From contig QCXZ01000003.1 in the NCBI GenBank assembly GCA_025024175.1, forward strand, positions 61,212,023-61,276,022: 64,000 nucleotides of DNA, given 5' to 3'. This DNA is from Rhyzopertha dominica. Lineage: Eukaryota; Arthropoda; Insecta; Coleoptera; Bostrichidae. Within the stretch, counting starts at the first letter, position 1. Each line of letters opens with the position of its first letter. The translations under genes and the position numbers were made by a program. Under the pieces are notes generated by a model that was not told the DNA's origin, did not search any database, and worked only from the letters and a program-made list of their open reading frames with translations. Shown here piece by piece: positions 53,325-64,000 of this stretch.

Positions 53325-53594
53325 GACACAGAAACAACAACTTGTCTCAGCGTTATGAGGTAACCACCAACCACAGACAGTTCTAAACCAAATTAATACT
53401 GACAGATTTTTGGCAAAAAAATCTTCAATAGGAAGTTAATTAAATAAATAAATAAGAAAAATAACTTAATCATATTACTTTTTTCAGTGAAATTTTGTTC
53501 TAATAAGTTTTATAAAATTACAAATATTGCGTATTAAAAACAATAATTACTAAGACGCTAATTAAAAAAAGTTACTATAAGTCAACATCTGTCA

Positions 53595-53983
53595 TTAAAC
53601 AGACATTTTACTTAACCCTTCTATTGCGTCATTTAACCGAACCATCTCTTTAGTGGTCTGTTCCAATTTTTCGCTGTTGCTCTGCTGTACTTCGGCTGGA
53701 ACTTTTGTTTCGTAATCTGCAGCGCTAATCAATTGTTTCAGCTTCTTCTCTGTGCCCTGCAAGAAGTCCAGCTTCTTCTGCAGCTTGGCTATTTCTTTTG
53801 CTGGTTCGATTAAACCTTTCAAGAGCAAGTTCACTTCGCACTTGTCTGATACTGTTATTATAGCACAACCAACTGGCGCCTGAGCGTTCATTTCGATTTT
53901 GTTGCAGTAGGATAAAGTCTGAAGGGCAAGGATGTATTTGTGTACTGTCGTTATTGTTGTTTCATCCCCTGATTGAAGATATG
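53595..53983 (-). CDS. ValRS: ValRS last exon (C-terminal coiled coil)
   Basis: Starts mid-codon after acceptor tttttag with [20 protein letters not shown] and ends [18 protein letters not shown], stop. [16 protein letters not shown] is the tRNA-binding arm. It joins directly to the 57394 exon in phase 1, so no exon is needed between them. Confidence 0.9.
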
Positions 53984-56900
53984 CTAAAAATATGTTAAGT
54001 TTCAGTTAAACAGTAAATAAAATGTAGCAGAATTTGAAATTGCTCATCAAGTTTAACGTAATGATCTAGTAAAAATAATTATGTACTGAAACAACTTTTT
54101 AAAGATTTTTTCTCAAATACAACACTTGATGGTCATGGTAATAAAATCTTTTTTCCACTACTAGCTACGAAGTTGACAATTATTGCGTCTCCTAGACAAC
54201 TGAGAAGTTGAATTTCTCTATTAGTGGTTAATAATTTTTTCTATTCTTAACCTAGGTTAATAATGAACAAATTCGAAAGTTTTGTGAATTCAGAGATAGT
54301 TGTTTAACAAAAACTTGTGCAACGTAATTTTGTATACCCAGGAGATTGTCTTTAACGTATTTGCTGCTTGAAGTTACCTAACACGATAAAATTATTTGAA
54401 TAAAAATGCCCTTAGTTTAAAATTCGCGCTCAACCAAAAAATGACAGCTGATGAGAGACGACCGAATCATGACATGACCGAATGACGGAATGCGGGCGGG
54501 CGGGAGAGTCGAAGCTTGGTTATGTTCATGTTAGAAGACTATCCAAACAACAAAAGTTTATTTAAACAAATATTAATACAATGAACACAAATTATTGTTT
54601 CCCAAAGTTATAATTAATTGTGCAATTGTTGCAAGTCATAGTGATCGTTGCACCCGATGTGTTGGTTAGAGCTGTATTTGGTAAATTGATAACCGTATTA
54701 TGCAGAGTACTGGTTTCATTAGTGTTTTTAGGTGGAACTCTTAGCGGTGAAGATGAGGTTGATGTAACTGCAGCCGATGAGAGTAAACACTGTGACTCAG
54801 CTGATAAAGCCACGGAAGTTGAAGATGTAGAAGGCCCTTGGAGCATATCTGCGATTGACCTTTTGAGTACCAGTGACTCCTCAATGTAACCTTCTGCTAC
54901 CGTTGCAGATCTCCAACCTCCATGTTGTTTTAGTTGTAGTGTGTTACCGCCACTAGCCGCTAAAATAGTGGCAGAAGTTCTTCGAAAGCAATGACCAGTG
55001 AAGGAACTAGGATCTGCCAAATTCAGGAAGGTTGCAATTTTATTAGGCATTTGTGCAATTGTATTATGCCCAATATACTGCCTTGTAGCTTTTCCATTTC
55101 TAATCCCAACAAATAATCGAGGTAAGTTTACATGTGATCTGCATTTTAAATATTTCTTTATAATTTCAATCCACAGAGCGTCTGTGACAACAAATTTTCG
55201 TGAAGATCCATTTTTACTCTGACGAATATTTATAACAATTATGTCACCTTTATCCACAACATTCGTCATTAGCAAATTGCAGAGTTCGTCTCCGCGGCAA
55301 GCCCCCGCAACACCTATTACAAGAACTGCCTGTAATTAAGGAATATCTATGTATTAATATCAATAAACAATGTGATGTAAACGTGTACTTACTTTAATCG
55401 CGAGGTAAAGGTCGTCAGCCGCATGCGTTAAAAATTTTGTAATGTCTTCTTTTGAAAACACAGAGGACTTTTTTGGTGTATAATTCTTATTTTGCCTTTT
55501 TAGATAACCGATTAATTTAAAAAATTTCGAAATGTCAATGTTTTCTTTAAGCTTAATAGTGGCTTTCAACATGGAATAGTGCGCCCATAGAGTAGATGCC
55601 TTTTTATCATTCGCGTATTCATTGAAATACGCTAGAAGTACGTTTTCACTAATTCCACCAGCGCCTTTACTTACACACCAATGTTTAAAAGTTTCGTAAG
55701 TTTTCAAATACACGCTTTTGGACTTTTGAGGCAGTAGTTCGTCGTTTAACTGCTCTGCAGCTTCCCGCATTTCAGGCGGTGTACAATTAATTTCTAACAT
55801 ATCCATATTGGAAGGAAACACCCAAACACGATAATTACAAACGTTGTAACACAGAGATAAGTTCTTATTTGTGCGTTGTGTCAAAAATAAATTTGATTAG
55901 TGGAAATGTCAACTGCATCAGACTACTTGATTTTTTGTTTTATTAGTGGAAAAGCGAATTTGCATTTTTGTACTACACTTGATTTTTACAAGAATTTTTT
56001 TATCTTTTGCTTTAAATTTGGCTAGTAGTGGAAAAAGTAGTATATACACCACGGTGGGGAAGACATTTTTATAGACCTTGCACCTTATTCCGCTCGGGAC
56101 AAGCCCTCGCGAAATAATCTTGGTGCTCGGTCAATAATAATAGTCTTCGCCACCTTGGTGTATAATATACTATTTTCTATATATTATATTGTTGCATTGC
56201 ATGTAATAAACTATCTGTCTTATTATTTGATAGCAACAAAATTAAACTGATTATTTCTTGTGTAAAAAAATCATAAAGGTTGCAAGATAAAACCATTTTC
56301 TTCTGAACTTTATAGTACAGATTTAAATATCTCTGACAAACATATGTCTGCAAATGACTTGTTTTCGGGTATTGAATATTGTCAAAAAACTTGACATTTA
56401 AGAAAAATAAGGTCCCTATACTTAGGCCAAATTTATATTACATGGCTTACAAATGTTAATATCTGATAGTTACATTTTATATATAAAGCCATGCAGCCCT
56501 TTTTACAAATAACTAAATTTTTTATAACATACTGGTAACTTCCACAAACACTAGATACTCTACGATTATTTAGTCCAATAAGTAATTTAAATAAAACTTT
56601 AAATTTTACATGTTCAACTAACCGTCTAACATGGTTTCAAAGTCACTTCCAATATTAAGGTAATTGCAAAAGATAGGTAAAGATTGTACTAGTATAATAA
56701 TAACGATTTCAGTAAAATTGATTGTGATTAATACGTAATTTCTAACTTATAAGGCTTATACCGACATAAAGTATGGTACATGAAATATACCTATTTAGAA
56801 TTTTACCAAAAATTCAAAAATGAAACAAAAAATTGGGTTTTTTTTAAATATGATGTGTGATATCTTTTTTTGGGTCACTTCGTATACATAAAATTTAGCT

Positions 56901-59900
56901 TAAAAATTGCTCAACTTCAAAATTGAAGGGTCAAAGCGTTTGTCTAGCTCACCACATAATTTTTGATATTAAATAATTTTGTGAAATACAAAATACATGG
57001 GTGACAATAAGTTTTGCAAATTTCCTTAATACAACTTGACCAAATTAACTTATGTATGAATACTAAAACAATAAATTGCCAACACAAACAATTAATAAAA
57101 ATAGAATGTGCAAATATATTTTTAATTTTCTTATTTTTCCTTTCTATAACACTTCAGAATTTAATAATTACTATGGCAAAGGTACAAGAGAATGCAAGTT
57201 TTATTTATCTGTTTACATTATTTTCACTTGTAATGTATAAATAATTGATACATTTTAGAAAAAAACATTAACTGTAATATTAAAATTATTTGCTCAAGAC
57301 NATGAAGTCACTTTCCAATTAATGTTAAATTAATAAATTACTGCCTTATTATAGCAGTATCATAAAAAAAAAATGTCAAAAGCTGCCGCTTACCTTCTGT
57401 CTTCGTCTTGTTCGGCAAATTATAATCACTCCTTGCAGACCGTATCGCCTTTGCAATTTTTTGCACAAGATCAACTTCGGCATCGATCTTTTCATTCCTC
57501 CATGAGTATTCCTCTACATCAGGATAGGGTGCTACACCGATGCTAGCGAAGGAATTCTTTACACCTTGTGGCCTCGGCAAGCGTTGATAGAGCTCCTCTG
57601 TTATAAAAGGCATAAATGGCGATAACAATCTCAATCCAACATCTAAAGCTCTGTAGAGTGTGGCTTGAGCTGCATCAATGGCTTTTGAATCATCAGAAGC
57701 AAAAACAGGCTTCAAATACTCCTAAAAATTCAGCTCAAGTCAAAACTTGCAAGAAATAAGCAACAGGCGGGCAATTACCAAGTAAACATCACAGAGTTCG
57801 TACAACCAAATGTTATAAATTGCCGTCGTCACCAAAGGAAATTCGTAAGTTTGAAATCCTTTATTGGCATCACTTATGGCAGAAGCCAGCCTCGACAGCA
57901 TCCAAAGATCCATTCCACTCTCCGTTCCCAACAGTTTATTATCCTCCGGTGCTTTGAAGTCGCTCTTGAAGTAGCTAAGCGCAAATCTGGTGGCGTTCCA
58001 TATTTTATTACAGAAAAACCTGTAGCCCTGTACCCTTAAGATGTCCAAATTGATGTCGCGTCCGGTACACATCACACAGAGAGCAAAACGTAAAGCATCC
58101 GTTCCACATTCTGGGATCCCTTCGGGATAGTCTTGTTTTTGGCCCGCTTTGGCTTTTTCGATCTCTTTGGGATCGAGGTTGCTTTCCAAAAGTTGGAGGT
58201 GGAGGTCTTCCAAAGAGATACCGTTAATCACATCCATCGGATCGATCACGTTGCCTAGGGATTTGCTCATTTTGCGACCATGTGCATCCCTCACGATGGG
58301 GTGAAGGTACACCTCCCTAAAAAGGTTTGAAATTACTTTGTTGGATTTCCAAAAGATGAGTGACCAAAGAAAACTTAATAATAGAATTAGAACCGTAAGA
58401 TTCAGTTTCGACATTAATGATTACATGATGTGAACTTTCCCTGTACTTCAAAAATTAATTATGAAACACTTAACAACTTCCACTTAAAGAGTCGTGTGAA
58501 ATAATCTTACTGAAGTAAATGTTTGTAAGATAATTGCATTGAAGCATAATAATTGTATCTGGAACAATTTCAAAGAAAAGCCTTATCAAGAAAAATTTCG
58601 TCAGAATGAAGTAGCAAATACTAATACAAAAACAGTCACAAATACAGAATATGTGAACAAGGTAGAGTGATATCTAGTTCTTATCTTATTTCAAAAAAGG
58701 TGCTCTTTGCTCCTTCAAATTCAAGAAGGAATTTTCATTTATCTCAAAATTCTGACGATGCGGAATTCAAAACTATGGAAAGCAAAAAACTCAAAAAGAA
58801 GACTCAACTGGAAAAGGTCAGGAAAAACAAAAATTGCAATTTCAAGGTTCAACAGCAAAGAATACTACAATTCATTCACAAGAACCAACAAAAACAATAG
58901 ATGTCAACCACCAAAAATCAACTGTAAGCAATCCAAAAATGCAAACAATTATTAACCAAGAATATCGGATTAAATTTTTTTTCACTGCAGTAAAAGATGA
59001 CGTCCGATATTTGCCAACAAAAATATCCAACATAAAAAGATACAATAATTCAAACTTGAGGTTTTTTGAGGATATTTGCTTAAAAGCAACTCGAATAAAG
59101 TATTGGTTGAAAAGGCATTAACTGAGCTGATCAATAACAATATTATCAAACATTACAAAGAAACTAATTCAAACAACTAAACTGCTAACCCTGCAATAAA
59201 TATGTCATACTCCATGTATCATTGCCTCTCATGAAAAACAAGTAGAAGATGAAGTGACTACCTTAAAATAACAACTATTCTACACAGATTCTGCAAGAAA
59301 ATAGGATAACAAAAGTACTGGTTATTAAAAAAAAAAAAATGAACACCAAGCATGATCCGCCAAATGACTCAAAAAACCAAAAGGGCCTACTGAAGGTATA
59401 TGAAATTCTAGAATAGAGTGTATTAATAAAAAGAAATTGACCAAAAGATCACCACAAATAATAGAAACATATACCAATGACCAACCACTATCATATAGTT
59501 GAAACATACAATACTAAAATAAATAAAAACAACATAGATCGACAAGTACTTCTAAAACTGAAAAAAAAAATTCCTATATGACATTCACACAACAGTAGTC
59601 TTTTGTGGCAATCGAATGTATATACTAATGTTTGATCTGAATCAACCATAAAATAAAGAATAACCAACTCAGCCTACCTAAGGAACTTAAATAACCTACC
59701 TTCAAATTTACAAGGAACAAACGCAAAGGTACATTTTATATTATTATCAAAATTGTAAATGTCATATTCATTTCATACCAGTCTGTCAAATTATAAAATA
59801 AAAATATTTGAAAAAGGCCTAAATTGAAGATGAAAATTTAATATTAATGCGTGACTTTAATTTAATACAAAAAGGAGCCAGAACCTGTAATTGTAATTGT

Positions 59901-62900
59901 AATGGACAGAAAGACTTTGATCAATAGCCATTTGAGTTTGAGAACCGAACCCCGATTATAGGATTTAGGAACAAATAATTAAATTAAATATATCTCATTA
60001 GATTATGAAGAAAATGAAAACTCAGAAGGCAGACTTGCTAATGAAAACAAGACAAAAACAATTAACCAGAATTCCACTCTAAAGACAAAAAATTACAGAT
60101 TATTTAATCATTAAAAATCAACGTTACACTTACTTGAAAGGAAGTTTTCCTAACAATTTCTGGCCGAAGAACACCATCCTAGCCACCCAGAAGAACAATA
60201 TATCATGCCCAGTCTCCAAAAGCGATGTCGGATAAAACACCTTCAAATCGTCAGTTTCATCAGGCCAGCCAAACACAGAAAACGGAAACAGTCCAGATGA
60301 AAACCAAGTATCCAATACATCTTCATCTTGCCTCAACTCAATATTTTCCTTGGGAACATTGAACTTCTTAGCTGCTTTCTCTAAGGCTTCTTCTTCGGTT
60401 CGACCTGACACCCAGTATTCATCCGTATCCTAAAATACACGTTATAGCCAAATAACATATGGTATTATGGTGTAAGTACCTCAGGAGTTTTAACTTTTGA
60501 TCCCTTGATCGTTACAAAGTACGCTGGAATGCGATGACCCCACCACAACTGCCTGGAAATGCACCAGTCCCTGATGCCCTCCATCCAATGGTACCAAATT
60601 TTCGTGTGTACCTCCGGGATTATCTTCAGCTCTCCGGATTGTACCACTTGAATGGCCTTCGAGGCCATTTCACTGCACTTTATGTACCATTGGGGTTTAA
60701 GCATGGGCTCTACAATGTCCTTGCTGCGACTGCAGATAGGCACAACCATCGGGTTGTTTTTGGTCTCTACATACAATCCCTTCTCCTTCAGAGCATTGAT
60801 GATTTCTTTTCTTGCTTGGAAACGTTTCATTCCCTGCATAAAAAGGCAGGCTTGCTCAAGTTTAGCACAAAATATAAAACTACTTAATACTATTATTTTT
60901 CACTACCAAATAATGAATTTTTTTCTGTACATCCACCAGAAGTTAGAAATTTATTTCGCATAAGTGTACAATCAGACCAAAAAGCAGTCAACAATATTAA
61001 TACTACCTTCGAAAATTGGAAAAAAAATTAACTTACTAATGAGGAATAACAGGATCAAGTTATACATTTAAATTAACAAGCATATTTACTATTAAAGACA
61101 ACAATTATGATTTCGTTGGAACTATGTATAACAAACATTTTTCTATGGCAACGAGCATACAGTGATTTCATACAAAAATGAAGGCTCACTAGGCACTACA
61201 TTCAGGCACCTTTGAGAACATTTTTGAAGAAAACTAAACCATGAAAGCAAGCAAGAGTTTCATCAACCAAGCAACCACGAATGTATGTTGTTGCCATTTA
61301 CTTAAAGCAAGTATTTTTTATTAGGTAAAAAGAAAGGTTGTTCAATTTATATTGTTGGTGTAGAAAAGCATGAGTCATACAAAGACCACTTAAACAGTGC
61401 AGAATATCGAACGTTCTAAAAGAAAATATATGTGACCATCCAAGATGCTTGGAGTACATGTGATTTAGAAAAATTTTTCAAATAAAAATATATCCAAAAA
61501 TGTTGTGTTTTTGATGTTAAAATATAAAATTGCTTGTAACAAATTCAGAATAGCACTGTATAGAACTAATATCAAAAAAATTGATCCTTCTCCATCAAAA
61601 GAGCATGTAATAAAAGATTACTTAAAACAGTTAAGAAAAAATGATGTATTGAGAGAAACAAATGAATTTTTCACAAGGTAGGCTAACTACATTAAAAAGA
61701 GATGTTAAATACTCCTAACTTTCAGAAATATAACTGTCACTCGTTACTGAAAAAAATCCATAACTTTATTAAGCCTTATAAAGGGTCTCCAACAAGAACA
61801 CCAGATATATGCTCAAAAAAAAGACTTGCAGCAAGTAAATCTTCAGATTTTGGGTCTGATTGGTCGTGGCAACATTGAAATTGAACCGAAACCAAAGGAT
61901 CTTTGGGAGAAATGGATTTAAATGTATGCAATAAACATAATGTAACCTTACTCCTTGTGATTATTTTCTTCAGAGGTCCCTAAAGTTATGTGTAAAATGC
62001 AAACAAGCACAAAACAGTGCAGGAACTTACAGAGAAAATTGAATAGTTCATCAGCTACTTCCATAGGCACACAAGTCGTAGAAGATATATGTCAGCTACC
62101 AATTTTCATGATGTATGTAAAAAATATTTTTCAGTTTCTTAAGGTGCATGTTAAAAACGAGCTACTTATTGGGATACCCTATATTTTGAAATTCTACACA
62201 ATATTTTAACAAATAAAAAACACTATGAAGATTTAAGGTCATTAATTAATTCTTCCATGGCAAGTAGTACAAGATTTCAAACATTTGGAGATAATTTTCT
62301 GTTTATTATATGGCCTATCTAAATTGCTTACCCTACCTTTAAACAGCAAGCACTCACTGCTAAAGCATTACATTTGGCCACAAGTGTAATCAATGTCATA
62401 AAATAACAGGAAAATTATGTTATGTAATGCTCGTTACAAAATCAAACATAATTTATATCTAGAGTTGTTTTGTGATTAAATAGTGTTTAATATTTTTATA
62501 ATGCTTTTTATTGTATTACTTAGATATTTTGAATAAAAGAATATAGTAGAAATGCTAGGTAACACATATTTTAACCTTTTTTTGATTCGAAGTGTGGATT
62601 TAGATAAAAATTACCACGAGCTGATAGTTAATTCGCTTATCCTTCATAAAAATATAAATCAATCAAACAACTTACCGTAAATTTTCCATAATCTCCTTGA
62701 ATGACACCATTATCATCAAATATAGTAATGAACGGCAATTTATGCCTCTGTCCAACCTCGAAATCGTTAGGGTCATGAGCCGGTGTGATCTTCACAGCCC
62801 CAGTTCCAAACTCCCTCTCCACAAACTCATCACAAACGATGGGCAATTTTCGGTCGCAGAATGGATGAACAACAAACTTCCCGTGCAGATGTTTGTAGCG

Positions 62901-63348
62901 TTCGTCGTCTGGATGTACAGCAACGGCAGTGTCCCCTAGCATCGTTTCCACACGAGTCGTGGCCACCACTAGCTTTTCATCTGAATCTGCTACTTGGTAC
63001 GCAAACGAAATTAGAACACCGAATTCGACTTTTTCCTCATAGCCGGGAACGGAGAGGAAGGTTCGACCAGGAAGTTCAATTTTGTCAACCTGAAATGGAT
63101 GCGTATTGTGAATTTTTCGTCAATGCTGAAGAAATATTTTATATACCTCAATATCTGAAATAGCAGACTTTAATGTGCAAGACCAGTTGACAAGTCGATT
63201 GTAACGGTAAATAATCCCTTCATCGTGTAACCTAACAAAAGCTTCTGCTACTGCTCTACAGAGCTTAGGATCCATTGTAAAAGCAGCCCTACTCCAGTCA
63301 TATGATGAACCCATTTTTTTCAGTTGGTGATATATTCGATCTCCCTTT
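53595..63348 (-). CDS. ValRS: cytosolic valyl-tRNA synthetase, 5' part beyond the window
   Basis: Seven phase-consistent GT-AG exons, read from high to low: 63147-63348, 62676-63089, 60480-60833, 60134-60429, 57779-58316, 57394-57721, 53595-53983. They give 839 residues to the stop. The enzyme charges tRNA-Val and edits misactivated threonine. Visible are the CP1 editing domain ([34 protein letters not shown]), the class I core ([38 protein letters not shown]), the ATP-binding [12 protein letters not shown], the anticodon-binding helices ([20 protein letters not shown]) and a C-terminal coiled coil. The HIGH motif and N-terminus must lie past 64000. Human enzyme order is followed throughout. 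Introns are 50-57 nt or 1.8-3.4 kb. Confidence 0.95.
54592..55884 (-). CDS. Crypton-type tyrosine recombinase, two exons, intact
   Basis: Exon 1 is 55393-55884 and exon 2 is 54592-55329. A 63-nt intron (gtaagt...ttacag) joins them in phase 0 for 409 residues. The first ATG at 55884 is used, but MDMLEINC from 55806 is an equal candidate. The N-terminal half is a helical core-binding domain ([20 protein letters not shown]). The catalytic half shows R176 (GACRGDEL), K203, H277 and R280 ([10 protein letters not shown]), H300 (LKQHGGW) and nucleophile Y312 (AEGYI). The C-terminus ends [13 protein letters not shown], as in eukaryotic Cryptons. These enzymes move DNA by strand exchange through a 3'-phosphotyrosine link. 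It lies inside a ValRS intron on the same strand. No stop or frameshift is seen. Confidence 0.85.
56043..56168. repeat. 126-nt self-complementary element
   Basis: TATACACCACGGTGGGGAAG pairs with CTTCGCCACCTTGGTGTATA at the other end. The inner halves also pair with gaps (AGACCTTGCACCTTATTCCG against CGAAATAATCTTGGTGCTCG). The whole folds as one hairpin, 160 bases upstream of the Crypton start. It may be a tiny fold-back transposon or an end of the Crypton unit. Confidence 0.5.
56169..57393. other. ValRS intron, no feature seen
   Basis: AT-rich; short open frames only. Confidence 0.35.
57394..57721 (-). CDS. ValRS: ValRS exon (anticodon-binding)
   Basis: [20 protein letters not shown] through NLPNKTKTE, including [20 protein letters not shown]. 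Leaves a one-base overhang completed by the last exon. Confidence 0.94.
57779..58316 (-). CDS. ValRS: ValRS exon (KMSKS and anticodon-binding start)
   Basis: [20 protein letters not shown] through [16 protein letters not shown] binds ATP during valine activation; [12 protein letters not shown] and GRDINLD follow in family order. The intron to the next exon is 57 nt. Confidence 0.96.
58317..60133. other. ValRS intron with an unidentified coding-like stretch
   Basis: Plus-strand frames overlap between 58667 and 59121 and are Lys/Asn/Gln-rich, for example [21 protein letters not shown] retrotransposon gag/ORF1 relic is possible, but no motif confirms it. Otherwise nothing recognised. Confidence 0.25.
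60134..60429 (-). CDS. ValRS: ValRS exon (catalytic core)
   Basis: [40 protein letters not shown] and [20 protein letters not shown]. Leaves a two-base overhang (AA). Confidence 0.96.
60480..60833 (-). CDS. ValRS: ValRS exon (catalytic core after editing domain)
   Basis: [40 protein letters not shown], then [19 protein letters not shown]. The intron to the 60134 exon is only 50 nt. Confidence 0.96.
60834..62675. other. ValRS intron, no feature seen
   Basis: AT-rich. A plus-strand frame at 61988-62209 is open but shows no recognised family pattern. Confidence 0.3.
62676..63089 (-). CDS. ValRS: ValRS exon (CP1 editing domain)
   Basis: [20 protein letters not shown] through [10 protein letters not shown], 138 codons. 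[19 protein letters not shown] and [19 protein letters not shown] are the editing-site motifs that hydrolyse Thr-tRNA-Val. Confidence 0.96.
63147..63348 (-). CDS. ValRS: ValRS exon (start of CP1 region)
   Basis: [20 protein letters not shown] through [19 protein letters not shown]. Begins with the last base of a codon whose first two bases lie in an exon beyond the window. Confidence 0.95.
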
Positions 63349-63837
63349 CTAAAATAAATGAACTGATTTACCAAATATGCCCTCAACTTCAAATTTAACA
63401 CTGATTGTTTCTTTCAACAACTGGTAAATTACTTGATGTATCAGAATTGCCACACAGTTGCCAAAATTAGTAGGCAACTCATGGTATAATAAACAGCCTG
63501 CCAGCTCTTAAAATTAACTCTCTAAAAAGAGGTTTACGCATACGTAAACCATAGTTCCCGATAATTCTTTTTTACAATCTACTAAATATACTCTGCTTTC
63601 ATTTTGTAAAAAAAATGAAATTACTATCATGAATGTATGAATAATATTATCCTCAAAAAAACATTTTATATTTAATGATAACTATCCTTATGTGCTGTTT
63701 ACAACAGTTCATCATATATTTTACTAATTAGTGACTCAATGACAGCATTTGCTTCAGTCTCGGTCAAATTCACTGAATTAGACATGATTCTTAATTTGTT
63801 AAAATTGATTTGGTTGCACATATTTCTCTGTTCCTTT
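63349..63837. other. ValRS intron, no feature seen
   Basis: AT-rich; no exon with a HIGH motif is present before the edge. Confidence 0.4.
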
Positions 63838-64000
63838 TACTTCCACATCCAACGGATGGAAAGTATTGTATCGCGAAAAAATTTTCAAAAGTTTTTATTT
63901 GCTCATTCGCCTTAAAATAGTCGAAAACGCAAAAAAAAACAAAATTTGAGCAAAAAAAATTTCTTGTCTGAGTGTGTGTCTGTAGTATTGTTTGTGGACA
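63838..64000 (+). repeat. ACTTCCACATCCAA-family repeat, copy D (cut by window edge)
   Basis: Starts ACTTCCACATCCAACGGATG and follows copy B closely through GCGAAAAAATTTTCAAAAG and TTTCTTGTCT to the last base. Its remainder lies outside. Confidence 0.75.

Noticed and set aside
54443..54480. CTGATGAGAGACGACCGAAT, superficially like a hammerhead core
   Set aside because: It reads GAAU instead of GAAA and shows no stem II or stem I pairing.
54000..57393. A missing ValRS exon between 53983 and 57394
   Set aside because: The phases of the two flanking exons match, and the joined sequence reads [14 protein letters not shown] without a gap relative to the family, so none is required.
63690..63785. 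Short minus-strand frame starting MSNSVNLTETEANAV
   Set aside because: Only 28 codons, no splice context fitting ValRS, no HIGH motif; most likely chance.
1..64000. CRISPR arrays, bacterial operons, tRNA or rRNA genes
   Set aside because: No regular spacer repeats, no polycistronic layout and no tRNA- or rRNA-like sequence noticed; the window is eukaryotic.

Overview
This is an AT-rich, intron-rich animal nuclear sequence, almost certainly from an insect. The three best-resolved genes use GT-AG introns, and the intervening DNA is full of element types common in arthropods: mariner, rosa/visitor-like DD41D, Tc1/Tc3-like, THAP-type transposons, Penelope-like elements, CR1/jockey-like LINEs and a Crypton. 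I cannot fix the order or species. Scattered N bases suggest a draft assembly.

Layout: (i) 1-3660, a decayed Penelope-like element, then the last two exons of a plus-strand coiled-coil gene. (ii) 4152-4985, a complete single-exon DHHC palmitoyltransferase gene on the minus strand, convergent with (i). (iii) 6067-50716, a complete plus-strand DENND1/connecdenn (RME-4) gene, reconstructed here as 14 coding exons, 2379 nt, 792 residues. Its introns are loaded with transposons. (iv) 53595 to the right edge, the 3' seven exons of a cytosolic valyl-tRNA synthetase gene on the minus strand; its 5' part, including the HIGH motif, lies beyond the window. One of its introns holds a two-exon Crypton tyrosine recombinase with an intact reading frame.

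The host genes are unrelated housekeeping and trafficking genes: a palmitoyltransferase, a Rab35-type GEF with clathrin-adaptor motifs, and a tRNA synthetase. They do not form a pathway. The DHHC and DENND1 genes are head to head about 1.1 kb apart and may share a promoter region.

The most interesting signals are not protein genes. On the minus strand at 24112-24164, inside a DENND1 intron, is a sequence with every core nucleotide of a type I hammerhead ribozyme, a 5-bp stem II, a 7-bp proximal stem I and a further 21-position distal helix. A second, weaker but core-complete candidate lies at 15217-15264 on the same strand. Other notable structures are three large fold-back elements (33947-34479, 46485-47476, 48582-49703), a nested set of transposons (37364-40974), a four-copy dispersed repeat starting with ACTTCCACATCCAA, and a 126-nt self-complementary element upstream of the Crypton gene. 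All calls come from reading the sequence; no database search was possible.
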